Below are positions 19,086 to 27,729 of a DNA stretch of 64,000 nt, in pieces (within the stretch, counting starts at the first letter, position 1; every line of letters starts with the position of its first letter). Source of the DNA: Streptomyces sp. SCSIO 30461 (GTDB taxonomy: Bacteria; Actinomycetota; Actinomycetes; Streptomycetales; Streptomycetaceae); NCBI RefSeq assembly GCF_037023745.1, contig NZ_CP146101.1, positions 3,402,001 through 3,466,000 on the forward strand, given 5' to 3'. The translations under genes and the position numbers were made by a program. A model generated the notes under the pieces. That model was not told where the DNA came from. It made no database searches and worked only from the letters and a program-made list of their open reading frames with translations.

Positions 19086-20255
19086 TCACTCGGTCGGCAA
19101 CTGCAGCACCCCCGTGCCGCGCTTGACCAGCTCACCCGCGATGATCAGGCGCTGGATCTCGGAGGTGCCCTCCCAGATGCGGTCGACGCGCAGTTCGCGG
19201 TAGAGACGCTCCACCGGGTAGGAGCGGTCGTAGCCGCGGCCGCCGAAGATCTGCACACAGCGGTCGATCACCCGGCCCGCGGCTTCACTCGCCGAAAGCT
19301 TGGCGATGGCTGCCTTGGCGTGCAGCGTCTTGCGGTCGGACAGCCCCGCGTCCACTTCCCAGGCGACCTGGTGGGTGTAGGCGCGGTTGACGGCGATGTC
19401 CACGGCGCAGTCGGCGAGCATGCCCTGGATGAGCTGGAAGTCCGCGATCCGGGAGCCGAACTGTCGGCGTTCGACGGCCCAGTCGCGCGCGAGCTCCAGC
19501 GCGCGCTCGGCCGCGCCTGTGGTGCGGGCCGCGATCATCAGGCGCTCCTCGGTGAACCAGGAGCGGGTGATGTCGTAGCCGTTGCCGATTCCGCCGAGCA
19601 CCGCGTCATCGCCCACCCGCACATCGCTGAAGGTGAACTCGGGGTGCTCGTACACGAAGGTGTGCATGAAGCGCGGCACTCTGGTCATCTCGATGCCTGG
19701 GGTGTCCTTGTCCACCAGGAACAGGGTCGGCGCGCGCTCCTCCCCGGCCGCCGCCAGCACGATCATGAAGTCGGCGTGGTCCCCTACGGTGACGAACCAC
19801 TTCTCGCCGTTGATCGACCAGCCGTCGCCGGTGCGCGTCGCTGTCGTCTTCAGGTTCTGCGGGTCGGATCCGGCCTCGGGCTCGGTCACCGCGTAGCAGT
19901 CTCGGCGCGCGCCCCGGATGACCGGCACGAGATAGCGCTCCCGCTGCTCGGGTGTGCAGAAGCGGAGCGCGTTGGCCGGCCGCCACACCATGTCCCACAA
20001 CGCTCCGGTGAGGCGCCCCAGCTCCTCCTGGACGGTCGCCTGCTCCAGGATGGTGAGTCCGGCACCGCCCCACTCGGTGGGCATGTTGACCGCCTGGAGT
20101 CCGCTGGCCAGTACCGCGTCGCGGATCTCGGTGTGGGCGGCGGGCGGGAGGCCGTTGTTCTCCTCGCAGTCGACCTCGTACTTCATGATGAACTGAGTGA
20201 GTTCGCGGGCGGAGCCCCGCAGCTCTTCCTGACGGGCGGTGAGACGGAAGTCCAT
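19086..20255 (-). CDS. Acyl-CoA dehydrogenase (copy 1)
   Basis: 389 aa. ATG with GAGG about 6 nt upstream. FAD/substrate signature YAVTEPEAGSDPQNLKTTA and C-terminal IFGGRGYDRSYPVERLYRELRVDRIWEGTSEIQRLI, which includes the usual catalytic-region RxxRxxxIxEGTSEI. It would introduce an alpha-beta double bond in an acyl-CoA and pass electrons to ETF. It is a tandem paralog of the next gene and shares a 125-bp identical tract with it. Substrate unknown. Confidence 0.92.
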   Translation of the reverse strand: MDFRLTARQEELRGSARELTQFIMKYEVDCEENNGLPPAAHTEIRDAVLASGLQAVNMPTEWGGAGLTILEQATVQEELGRLTGALWDMVWRPANALRFCTPEQRERYLVPVIRGARRDCYAVTEPEAGSDPQNLKTTATRTGDGWSINGEKWFVTVGDHADFMIVLAAAGEERAPTLFLVDKDTPGIEMTRVPRFMHTFVYEHPEFTFSDVRVGDDAVLGGIGNGYDITRSWFTEERLMIAARTTGAAERALELARDWAVERRQFGSRIADFQLIQGMLADCAVDIAVNRAYTHQVAWEVDAGLSDRKTLHAKAAIAKLSASEAAGRVIDRCVQIFGGRGYDRSYPVERLYRELRVDRIWEGTSEIQRLIIAGELVKRGTGVLQLPTE

Positions 20256-20288
20256 GGCAGTCCTCGGGTATCGGTGGGGCAACGGGGG

Positions 20289-21467
20289 TCAGGAGCCGGA
20301 CAGGGGGAGTGCGAGTGCCTGGGTGCCGCGCTTGATGAGCTCGTTGGCGATGATCAGGCGCTGGATCTCGGAGGTGCCTTCCCAGATGCGGTCGACGCGC
20401 AGTTCGCGGTACATCCGTTCGACCGGGTAGTGGCGGTCGTAGCCGCGGCCTCCGAAGATCTGGAGGCAGCGGTCGATGACGCGCCCGGCGGCCTCGCTGG
20501 CGGCCAGCTTCGCCGTGGACGCCTTGGCGTGCAGCGTCTTGCGGTCCGTGTGCGGCTGATCGGCCTCCCAGGCGACCTGGTGGGTGTAGGCGCGGTTGAC
20601 GGCGATGTCCACGGCGCAGTCGGCGAGCATGCCCTGGATGAGCTGGAAGTCCGCGATCCGGGAGCCGAACTGTCGGCGTTCGACGGCCCACTCGCGGGCC
20701 AGCTCCAGCGCGCGCTCGGCGGCGCCCACGGTGCGGGCGGCGATCATCAGGCGTTCGTCCGTGAACCACTCCTTGGTCAGCTCATAGCCGCGGCCCACAC
20801 CGCCGAGCACATCCTCGTCGGGCACGAACACGTCGGTGAGCACGAACTCCGGATGCCCGTTGACCGCGGAGTGCATGAAGTGCGGCACCCGGGTCATCTC
20901 CAGGCCAGGGGCCCGCTTGTCCACGAAGAACAGCGTCGCCTCGCGGTCCGGACCGGCATCGGCCTGCACGAGCAGGAAGTCCGCGATGTCACCGCAGGTC
21001 ACGAACCACTTCTCGCCGTTGAGCAGCCAGCCTCCCTCGGTCCTGGTCGCCGTGCTCACACCTGACGAGGGGTCCGAGCCCGCACCCGGCTCCGTCACTG
21101 CGAAGGCGTCGAACCGCTCCCCCCGGATGACCGGCAGCAGGTACTTCTCACGCTGCGCCTCCGTGCCGTACGCGAGAACGTTGGCGGGCCGCCAGGGGAT
21201 GTCCCACAGGCAGTTGGTGACCTTGCCGAACTCCTCTTCCACGATGACCTGGTCCAGAAGGGAGAGACCGGCCCCGCCCCACTCGGCGGGCATGTTGATC
21301 GCGTACACACCGGCGTCGATCGCCGCGCGGGTCAGCTCCCGGACGGTGTCGGCCGGCAGCGGACCGCCCGCCTCCTCCGACTGGTTCTCGTAACGCATCA
21401 GCAACCGGGTGTACTCGGCTGCCCGCTCCTTGAGCCGGGCCTGCTCGGGGGTGTAGCGGAAGTCCAT
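20289..21467 (-). CDS. Acyl-CoA dehydrogenase (copy 2)
   Basis: 392 aa, same fold and motifs as copy 1 (FAVTEPGAGSDPSSGVSTA, IFGGRGYDRHYPVERMYRELRVDRIWEGTSEIQR, given in part by its ends). GAGGAGG precedes the ATG. The two proteins differ mainly in the N-terminal and central substrate-facing parts, which suggests different or heteromeric substrate use. A 33-bp gap separates the genes, so they are one transcript. Electrons would go to ETF, such as the etfBA pair at 57.9 kb. Confidence 0.92.
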   Translation of the reverse strand: MDFRYTPEQARLKERAAEYTRLLMRYENQSEEAGGPLPADTVRELTRAAIDAGVYAINMPAEWGGAGLSLLDQVIVEEEFGKVTNCLWDIPWRPANVLAYGTEAQREKYLLPVIRGERFDAFAVTEPGAGSDPSSGVSTATRTEGGWLLNGEKWFVTCGDIADFLLVQADAGPDREATLFFVDKRAPGLEMTRVPHFMHSAVNGHPEFVLTDVFVPDEDVLGGVGRGYELTKEWFTDERLMIAARTVGAAERALELAREWAVERRQFGSRIADFQLIQGMLADCAVDIAVNRAYTHQVAWEADQPHTDRKTLHAKASTAKLAASEAAGRVIDRCLQIFGGRGYDRHYPVERMYRELRVDRIWEGTSEIQRLIIANELIKRGTQALALPLSGS

Positions 21468-21565
21468 GGACGCCTCCTCGGGGGAGAGATGGGAGAGACG
21501 GGGGAGAAAGTGAGAAGGGGAGCAAAGAGAGGGAACGGGGGAAGGAAGGTCGGCGGGCGGGCCGT

Positions 21566-23626
21566 TCAGGCGAGTACGGCCCGGGCGTCCAGAGCCAGTA
21601 CGCCGCTCGGGCGGACGAGCAGGGGATTGATCTCCAGCTCGGCGATCTCCGGATGCGCCGCGGCGACCTCGGTGATCAGGGCGATGACCTCGGCGGCCGC
21701 GGTCATGTCGACGGCCGGCCGGCCGCGTACTCCCGCGAGGAGCCCCGCCGTGCGCAGTCCTCGCAGCAGCCGCTCGGCGCGCGGCGCGGGCACGGGGGCC
21801 AGGGAGAACGCGACATCGTGCAGCGTCTCGGTGAGCACCCCGCCGAGTCCGACCATGGCGACGGGGCCGAAGCGGGGGTCCTGGTTGACGCCCACGATCA
21901 GCTCGACCCCGTCACTGAGATCGGCCATCGCCTCCACCGAGTACGCGGCCGCGCCGAGCCGGGCGTGCATCTCCCGGTACGCGGCCAGCAGCGCCGCCCG
22001 GTCCGGGAGCCGAAGCACGACACCGCCCGCGTCGGACTTGTGCAGCAGATGCAGCGCCTTCAGCACATAGGGACCGTCGAACTCACCTGCTGCTGCGATC
22101 AGTTCGGCCTCGCCGGTGATCTCGCGCGCCGCCGGGAACGGCACCCCCGCTGCTGTGAGCAGAGCCCGAACGCCGTGGTAGCCGGGGTCCTCCAGCGGTG
22201 CCGCGGGTGCGGGCAGGGGGTGGACCCCGTGCGGTTCCGGGCCCTCACCCACCGTCAGCGCGGTGAGCGCACGAGCCGCGTCCTCCGTGGCGGAGAACAC
22301 CGGCACCCCCGCGTCCGCGAGAATCCGGCAGCTCGGTGCCTGCGGATACATGGACTGGACGACCAGGGGCTTTGGGCGCTCCACACGACGCAGCACGATG
22401 TCCCGTGCGGCTCGGATCTCGCCCTCGGCCAAGGCCGTACCCCCGCCGCCGAGCCCGCCTTCGGAGGCGGAGTACCCACCGAAGTAGCCCGTCATCAGCA
22501 CGGCGTCGACCTCGTCGGCGTCGAGCAGCGAACCGACGGCCTCCGCGTAGGACCGGGGGTCCTGCTCGCCCATTCCGGCCAGATCGACCGGGTTTCCCAC
22601 GGCCGACTGCTCCCACAGCACCGACCGCAGCCGGGACTGAGCCTTCTCGCCCAGCTCGGGGACGTCGAGTCCCGCCGACTCGGCGGCGTCTGCGGCGATC
22701 ACACCGTGGCCGCCGCCGTCGGTGAACACCGCCGTACGCCGCCCTGAACCGCGGCCACCGGAGCGCAGCGCGGCCAGCACGACGGTCATCTCCCGAGGCG
22801 TGGCGACGAGCTCGACTCCGGCGTCGCGGCAGGCCGCGGCCACCACGTCGGCGGATGTGGTGAGGGCGCCGGTGTGGGACTGGGCGCTGCGGGCCGACGC
22901 CCTGCCGCGTCCGGCCGTCAGCAGCACGACGGGTTTGCCGGCCGTGGCGGCTGCCCGGGCGAAGGCGCGGCCGTCGCCGAAATCCTCCGCGTACACCGCC
23001 AGCGCGGAAGTGCCGTCGTGCCGGGCGCAGTCCTCGACCAGATCGACGAGTGTGACGTCCGACTGGTTGCCGAGCGAGACGAAGCGGGAGAAGCCCAGAG
23101 CGTGCGGAGCGAAGCGCAGCTGGAGCTCAAGGGCGAGATTGCCGCTCTGGCTCAGCAGCGCGATCCCGCCGGGGGTGAAAGTGTCGGACGCCAGATAGAG
23201 CTCTGTCGTGTTGTCGGCGATACCCAGGCAGTTGGGCCCGACCAGGACGGCCCCCGCCTCGCGTACCCGATCGGCTATCGACTGCTGGCGGGCCAGCCCG
23301 GCAGCGCCCGTCTCGGCGAATCCGGCCGTGATGGCGACGATCGCACGCGCCCCGCAGCTCAGGGCCTCGTCGACGGCGGCTTCGAAGCCCCCGGCTGGTA
23401 CCGAGATCACGGCCAGGTCGACCGCTTCGCCTATCGCGCTGAGCGAGGGCGCGGCCGGCCGGCCGAGCACCGTACCGCCGCGGCGGTTGACCAGGTGGAC
23501 GGGGCGTCGGCCGGGGGCGCGCAGCGCCTGCGCGGCCACGGCATGGCCGTACTTGGCCGGGTCGTCGCTGGCACCGACCACCGCGACGGACGCGGGGTCG
23601 AACAGTGCCGTCAGATCGCGTGCCAT
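21566..23626 (-). CDS. ADP-forming acyl-CoA synthetase (acetate-CoA ligase family, fused alpha and beta)
   Basis: 686 aa from the ATG at 23626. The N-terminal CoA-binding domain has SVAVVGASDDPAKYGHAVA; a succinyl-CoA-ligase-like domain carries ALLSQSGNLALE and the phospho-His region SHTGAL; a C-terminal ATP-grasp domain has YVLKALHLLHKSDAGGVVL and ELEINPLLV. It activates a carboxylic acid to its CoA ester with ATP giving ADP, or runs in reverse. The start is 1 nt from the ferredoxin stop. It would feed the acyl-CoA dehydrogenases. Confidence 0.88.
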   Translation of the reverse strand: MARDLTALFDPASVAVVGASDDPAKYGHAVAAQALRAPGRRPVHLVNRRGGTVLGRPAAPSLSAIGEAVDLAVISVPAGGFEAAVDEALSCGARAIVAITAGFAETGAAGLARQQSIADRVREAGAVLVGPNCLGIADNTTELYLASDTFTPGGIALLSQSGNLALELQLRFAPHALGFSRFVSLGNQSDVTLVDLVEDCARHDGTSALAVYAEDFGDGRAFARAAATAGKPVVLLTAGRGRASARSAQSHTGALTTSADVVAAACRDAGVELVATPREMTVVLAALRSGGRGSGRRTAVFTDGGGHGVIAADAAESAGLDVPELGEKAQSRLRSVLWEQSAVGNPVDLAGMGEQDPRSYAEAVGSLLDADEVDAVLMTGYFGGYSASEGGLGGGGTALAEGEIRAARDIVLRRVERPKPLVVQSMYPQAPSCRILADAGVPVFSATEDAARALTALTVGEGPEPHGVHPLPAPAAPLEDPGYHGVRALLTAAGVPFPAAREITGEAELIAAAGEFDGPYVLKALHLLHKSDAGGVVLRLPDRAALLAAYREMHARLGAAAYSVEAMADLSDGVELIVGVNQDPRFGPVAMVGLGGVLTETLHDVAFSLAPVPAPRAERLLRGLRTAGLLAGVRGRPAVDMTAAAEVIALITEVAAAHPEIAELEINPLLVRPSGVLALDARAVLA

Positions 23627-23627
23627 C

Positions 23628-23819
23628 TCACTTCTCCAGCCGCAGCGCGGAGTTGGGGCAGGATTCGGCGCAGGCGCGGGCCGCGTCCTCCCCGCCGCTC
23701 GGCACGGGGACCGCGATGACCGCCGCATAGCCCCACTCGTCGAGTTCCACGAGGTCGGGGGAGTGTTCCTGGCACAGGCCGTAGCCCTGGCAGCGGGTGG
23801 AGTCCAGCAGGAGTTTCAT
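23628..23819 (-). CDS. Small 3Fe-4S-type ferredoxin
   Basis: 63 aa. LLLDSTRCQGYGLCQEHSPD gives two cysteines and CAESCPNSAL the third in the CP motif, the pattern of Streptomyces P450/oxygenase ferredoxins. It lies between the NuoF-like flavoprotein and the acyl-CoA synthetase. Likely job: carry electrons from the flavoprotein at 23835 to the Rieske oxygenase at 26135. Confidence 0.9.
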   Translation of the reverse strand: MKLLLDSTRCQGYGLCQEHSPDLVELDEWGYAAVIAVPVPSGGEDAARACAESCPNSALRLEK

Positions 23820-23834
23820 GGTGGTCCTTTCAGC

Positions 23835-25151
23835 TCAGCGAGGGCCCGACGGGGAAACCCGTTCGGGGCCGGATTCCGGGGAGGAGTGGGCCCGCTGCCC
23901 GAGGTGGTCCATGACCGGGGGGACGGGTACCACCAGGCGGTGGCCGCCGGTGGGCGGGGCCGCGGCGCAGTCCGCGCAGCCAGCGCCGAGGTGTGTGCGG
24001 ACGAGGCCGGGGAAGGCGCGCAGCAGGCTGCCCGCCGTCCCTGCCGCGGCGTCGAGCAGCCCGCAGGCGCCGCGCCCGGGCAGCCCGGACGACCAGCGTC
24101 GCAGCCGCTCCTCGGTGTCCGGTGGGGCGCTGCCGTCGGTCAGCTGCCGCAGGGTGTCCGCGATCGCCGCGGTGCCGGAGACGCAGACGCCGCACTGGCG
24201 TGCGCTTCCGGCCTGCAGATGCCCGGCGGCGTCGGCGGCCGTCGCCACTGGGCAGCTGCCGGGACCGAGGAACCGGACGGCTCCGCAGCCCAGCGCTGTA
24301 CCCGCGGCGGCGAGTTCCGCGCCGTCGAGCGTCAGCCCGAGTGCCTCGGGGCCGATCAGCCCGCCGAAGAGTCCGCCCATCAGCGCGCCGACCGGTCTCG
24401 CGGTGCCCTGGACGGTGGCCAGGGCGGCCAGGGTGGTCCCGTACGGGGCCTCCGTGAGCAGCGCGCCGCCACGGGGCGATGACAGGGTGAGCACGGTGCT
24501 GCCCGCGATCTCGTGCCGGCGTTCGGGGTGCGTGGCGATCAGGGCGATCCGGGCGAGGGTCTCGACATTGGAGACCAGGGTCGGCTGGTCGCCGACTCCC
24601 CGCTCGTAAGGGCGCGGGGGCTTCGCGGTGGGCAGGGCGGGCCCGCCGTTGATCCGGCGTACCGCCGCGGTCTCCTCGCCCGCCACATAGGTGTGTGCGG
24701 TCTCGATCACCTCGGTCGGTATGCGGGGCGGGCACTCGGCGATTGCCTGGCGGACCCGCGCGGCGGCGTAGGGGTCGGAGACGTAGACATAGCCCCGGGT
24801 GGCTCCGGTGATCGAGGCTGCCCGGGCGAGTCCGTCCAGAACGAGATGGGGTCTGGCCCGCAGCAGCCAGCGGTCCTTGACCGACCCCGGCTCACCCTCT
24901 TCGCCGTTCGCGACGACTGCGGGGCGCCCCCCGCCGTCGCGTACCGTCCGCAGCTTCACGGCGACGGGGAATGCGGCCCCGCCGCGACCGCGCAGCCCGG
25001 CATCGGCGACATGGTCCAGCAGGCGTTCGGGGGATTCCGTACCCCGATGGCCGCCGCCCGCCGCGTATGCCTGACCGCTCTCCACGGCGTGGGGCATCGC
25101 GCCGAGGATGGTGCCGGCCCGGTAGGGCATCAGGGAGCGGATGACGGTCAT
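23835..25151 (-). CDS. NuoF-like NADH-binding flavoprotein/iron-sulfur oxidoreductase
   Basis: 438 aa. Complex I 51-kDa-like motifs: NADH site GLRGRGGAAFPVAVK, FMN site VANGEEGEPGSVKDRW and a SLBB-like middle. The 4Fe-4S region reads QCGVCVSGT followed later by GRGACGLLD. The third Cys of the classical CxxCxxC is Gly here, so only three cluster ligands are visible. The protein stands alone without other Nuo subunits. It is a plausible NADH-dependent reductase for the neighbouring ferredoxin. Its start overlaps the upstream gene (ATGA). Confidence 0.85.
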   Translation of the reverse strand: MTVIRSLMPYRAGTILGAMPHAVESGQAYAAGGGHRGTESPERLLDHVADAGLRGRGGAAFPVAVKLRTVRDGGGRPAVVANGEEGEPGSVKDRWLLRARPHLVLDGLARAASITGATRGYVYVSDPYAAARVRQAIAECPPRIPTEVIETAHTYVAGEETAAVRRINGGPALPTAKPPRPYERGVGDQPTLVSNVETLARIALIATHPERRHEIAGSTVLTLSSPRGGALLTEAPYGTTLAALATVQGTARPVGALMGGLFGGLIGPEALGLTLDGAELAAAGTALGCGAVRFLGPGSCPVATAADAAGHLQAGSARQCGVCVSGTAAIADTLRQLTDGSAPPDTEERLRRWSSGLPGRGACGLLDAAAGTAGSLLRAFPGLVRTHLGAGCADCAAAPPTGGHRLVVPVPPVMDHLGQRAHSSPESGPERVSPSGPR

Positions 25152-25705
25152 CCCTGGCCTCCTTGTCGTCCCTGCTGTACGTGTGGTGGTCGTTGTGTCT
25201 CCGGTGTTGTGCTGCCGGCGCCGGAGTCCGTTGTGTCGTTGGCGGCCGTGTCGACGGCGGCGCCGGGGCCCGTTGTGTCGGTGCCGGTGTGAGCGGCTGC
25301 CGTCCCGTGGTCCGCCGCCGTCCCGCGCAGGGCGAGGACCGCCGTTTCCAGTGCGCGCCGGTCCTTCGACGTGCGGCCGTAGCCGCTGCCCGGCAACCCG
25401 ATCAGCATTCGGTGGTGGTCCAGTACGACCTCCCCTGCCAGCAGCGCCGCCGCCGGATCGCCCCGGCGTGCGCCGCTTGCGACCGCGGTCACCAGCTCCG
25501 TCACCTCGGCGAGATAGCGCAGCCAGCTGCGCTCGCTGCCGTGCAGGATGAGGCGCTCCATGCGGTGCCGCTCGGCTGCCGTCAGTTCAGGCGCTGTCGT
25601 GTCCGCGTCGGGCGCGAGTGAGCGCAGTGCTGCGACGGTGGAGGGAAGTTCCCGCTCCGGTTCGGGTGTCAATCCGAGCCAGGCGAGACTCCGGCGACCA
25701 CTCAT
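25148..25705 (-). CDS. Hypothetical protein, first gene of the ferredoxin/NuoF-like operon
   Basis: 185 aa, unrecognised. GGGAGG precedes the ATG at 25705. Residues ~1-125 are helical with a charged core (ERHRMERLILHGSERSWLRY, VVLDHHRMLIGLP); the last ~55 residues are Thr/Gly/Asp-rich and probably disordered. It overlaps the NuoF-like gene by 4 nt, so it is co-translated with it and may be an accessory of that reductase. No membrane helix or metal motif was seen. Confidence 0.65.
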   Translation of the reverse strand: MSGRRSLAWLGLTPEPERELPSTVAALRSLAPDADTTAPELTAAERHRMERLILHGSERSWLRYLAEVTELVTAVASGARRGDPAAALLAGEVVLDHHRMLIGLPGSGYGRTSKDRRALETAVLALRGTAADHGTAAAHTGTDTTGPGAAVDTAANDTTDSGAGSTTPETQRPPHVQQGRQGGQG

Positions 25706-25959
25706 GGTGCCTCCGAGTGGGAGTGGTGGAGTGGAGTACGGGAGCAGGGGAGTCGCTGCGGCGCGGGCTGCGGACCGGGCGCCTGCGCAGGGCCGGCGTC
25801 CAGGGGCGGTGTGCCGTGCGACGGGGGAGTGCGGCGAAGGGGGAATTCGGCGAAACGCGGGTGCGGGAGCTCGGTCCCGGGATGGATCCCGGCGCTGCCG
25901 CCTTCGGTCCGGAGCAGCGGCTGTGTACCGGATCGCCGGCGGTGGCGATGCCGACTACG

Positions 25960-25979
25960 CTAACTAATTAATTAGTCAG
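25960..25979. promoter_or_regulatory. Palindromic operator O1
   Basis: 20-bp near-perfect palindrome around the perfect 14-mer ACTAATTAATTAGT, a strikingly AT-rich island in this GC-rich DNA. It shares the outer arms CTnACT...AGTCAG with O2, 57 bp away centre to centre, and lies in the gap between the divergent 25705 and 26135 genes. Confidence 0.7.
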
Positions 25980-25989
25980 TCCACAAGTC

Positions 25990-26018
25990 TTGACACCGTG
26001 GAAACCTGCCAGCAATCT
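25990..26018 (+). promoter_or_regulatory. Candidate promoter of the Rieske oxygenase gene
   Basis: A perfect TTGACA (25990-25995) with a 17-bp spacer to a weak CAATCT -10 (26013-26018). It lies between the two palindromes, and O2 covers the -10/start region, so binding there would block transcription. Confidence 0.5.
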
Positions 26019-26036
26019 GACTGGCCAGTTAGTCAG
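26017..26036. promoter_or_regulatory. Palindromic operator O2
   Basis: 20-bp imperfect palindrome with perfect arms CTGACT and AGTCAG around GGCCAGTT. The arm sequence matches O1 with one difference, typical of two sites for one TetR-family dimer. Confidence 0.65.
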
Positions 26037-26134
26037 CGCGCTTTCGGTGCATCTACGCCGCCAGGCCCGCCGACAAGCCCCAGGGCCTGCCTCAACACCG
26101 ATCGCCGCGCTTGGCGGCAGTGAGGAGTCATCCG

Positions 26135-27436
26135 ATGCAGCCCGAAGCCCCCGCAACCGAGTCGACCGCATCGCCGACCGGTGCCGCCCCCGCCTCCGCT
26201 CCTTCCCCCAGCGTGCCCATCGCGCCCGGTACGAGCCCGTCCGCCCGGCCCGGTCCCGATGACCGGCCTAGCGAGGCTCGCCCTCCGACCACCGGCCGGG
26301 GATCCGGACCGGAACCCGTCCCGGACCCGGGGCAGGCCCTTTCCGCCCGCTACTACACCGCCCCGGACAGCCTCGCGGCGGAGCAGGCGCACGTGTTTGC
26401 CAAGTCCTGGCAGCTGGTCTGCCATGAGTCGGACCTCCCCGGACCCGGTGCACGGCTCGCGGCCACCGCCGGTGGGCGCGAGGTGCTGGTCGTCCGAACC
26501 GAGGACGGCGGCCTCGCCGCCCACCTCAATGTGTGCCGCCACCGGGGAACACGCCTGGTCACAGCCCCGGAGTCGGAGGGCAAGGCGATCCGCTGCCCGT
26601 ATCACGGCTGGACGTACAAGCTCGACGGACGCCTTGTGGGAGCTCCCGAGGCCAGGCAGATCCCTTGCCTCGACAAGCCGAGACTCGGTCTCTTTCCGGT
26701 CCGGGTCGAGTCATTCCTCGGTTTCGTCTTCGTGAACCACGACCCCGACGCCGTACCGCTCGCCGAGCAGTGCGCGGGCCTCGCCGAGGCCGTCGGCCAC
26801 TACGCGGGCGCCGATCTGGTGCCCATCGGCCGCAGCCGGATCCATGACCTGGCCGGTGCCGAGGTGCAGCATGCCAACTGGAAGGTCGCTGTCGACAACT
26901 ACCTGGAGGGCTACCACGTACCCGTGGCACACCCCGGGCTGATGCGCCTGCTCGACTACCAGGGGTACACCTGCGAGCTCGGCGAGTCGTACGCGCTCTT
27001 CGCCTCGCCCCTGCGGGACAAGCCGTCGTCGAACTGGGCCGAGCGCCTCTACCAGCGGATCACCGCCCCCATGCCGGGGCTCACCGAAGCGGACCACAAG
27101 GTCTGGCGGTACGCGGTGATCTATCCCAACACACTCATCGACTTCTACCCCGACCATGTGCTTGCCTGGACCGCCATACCCACGGCTGTGGACCGCGTGG
27201 CCGTACCCGGCGCGTTCTACACCAAGCGTGGGACCGGGCTGCGCACACGTATCGCCCGACGGCTGAACATCCACATCGGGTGGATCACGAACGACGAGGA
27301 CGCCGAACTCGTCGCCCGAGTGCAGAAAGGACTCACCACTCCCGGGTTCGAGCCCGGCCCCCTCTCCCGGCGTGAGTCGGCGGTCGGCTGGTTCGCGGAG
27401 CGCGTCCGGGCCGACCTGGACGGCGCGGAGCACTGA
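26135..27436 (+). CDS. Rieske non-heme iron oxygenase, alpha subunit
   Basis: 433 aa; ATG at 26135 with GGAG upstream. A ~55-residue Pro/Ala/Ser N-terminal extension is followed by the Rieske site (CRHRGTRLV ... CPYHGWTYKLDG) at ~135-165. The catalytic domain has the mononuclear iron ligands in VAVDNYLEGYHVPVAHPG. It resembles betaine/carnitine- and choline-monooxygenase-like enzymes that hydroxylate quaternary or aromatic substrates. Electrons would come from the ferredoxin and NuoF-like protein encoded divergently. Transcribed with, or just upstream of, the amine transporter. Confidence 0.9.
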   Translation: MQPEAPATESTASPTGAAPASAPSPSVPIAPGTSPSARPGPDDRPSEARPPTTGRGSGPEPVPDPGQALSARYYTAPDSLAAEQAHVFAKSWQLVCHESDLPGPGARLAATAGGREVLVVRTEDGGLAAHLNVCRHRGTRLVTAPESEGKAIRCPYHGWTYKLDGRLVGAPEARQIPCLDKPRLGLFPVRVESFLGFVFVNHDPDAVPLAEQCAGLAEAVGHYAGADLVPIGRSRIHDLAGAEVQHANWKVAVDNYLEGYHVPVAHPGLMRLLDYQGYTCELGESYALFASPLRDKPSSNWAERLYQRITAPMPGLTEADHKVWRYAVIYPNTLIDFYPDHVLAWTAIPTAVDRVAVPGAFYTKRGTGLRTRIARRLNIHIGWITNDEDAELVARVQKGLTTPGFEPGPLSRRESAVGWFAERVRADLDGAEH

Positions 27437-27444
27437 CCCGCCCG

Positions 27445-27510
27445 GTCCTCACCTCACCCCGTCCTCACCTCACCCCGTCCTCAACCCGTCACCCCGTCCT
27501 CACCCCGCGC
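27445..27510. repeat. Short CCCCGTCCTCACCTCA-type tandem repeat
   Basis: Two full copies and degenerate partial copies of a 16-bp C-rich unit lie just after the Rieske stop. They fill part of the 293-bp gap before the transporter. No hairpin or coding role seen. Confidence 0.7.
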
Positions 27511-27729
27511 CAGTCCCCGACCGTCCCGCCCCGCCTTCCCGATTGCGGGTGTCCGGCGCTTCCGCCGTACCACCCGCACCCGCATCTGTCCGGCCCCGGC
27601 AGTGGTGATCCCCCACCGCACACCGCACACCGCCCGCGGCCCCCGGGCCCCTGCCCGCAGGCAGGGCCCAAGCCCCGCGATCGCCCCTGAGCAGTGCTCG
27701 CACCGCGCAGATCCACGGAGAGGACACCG

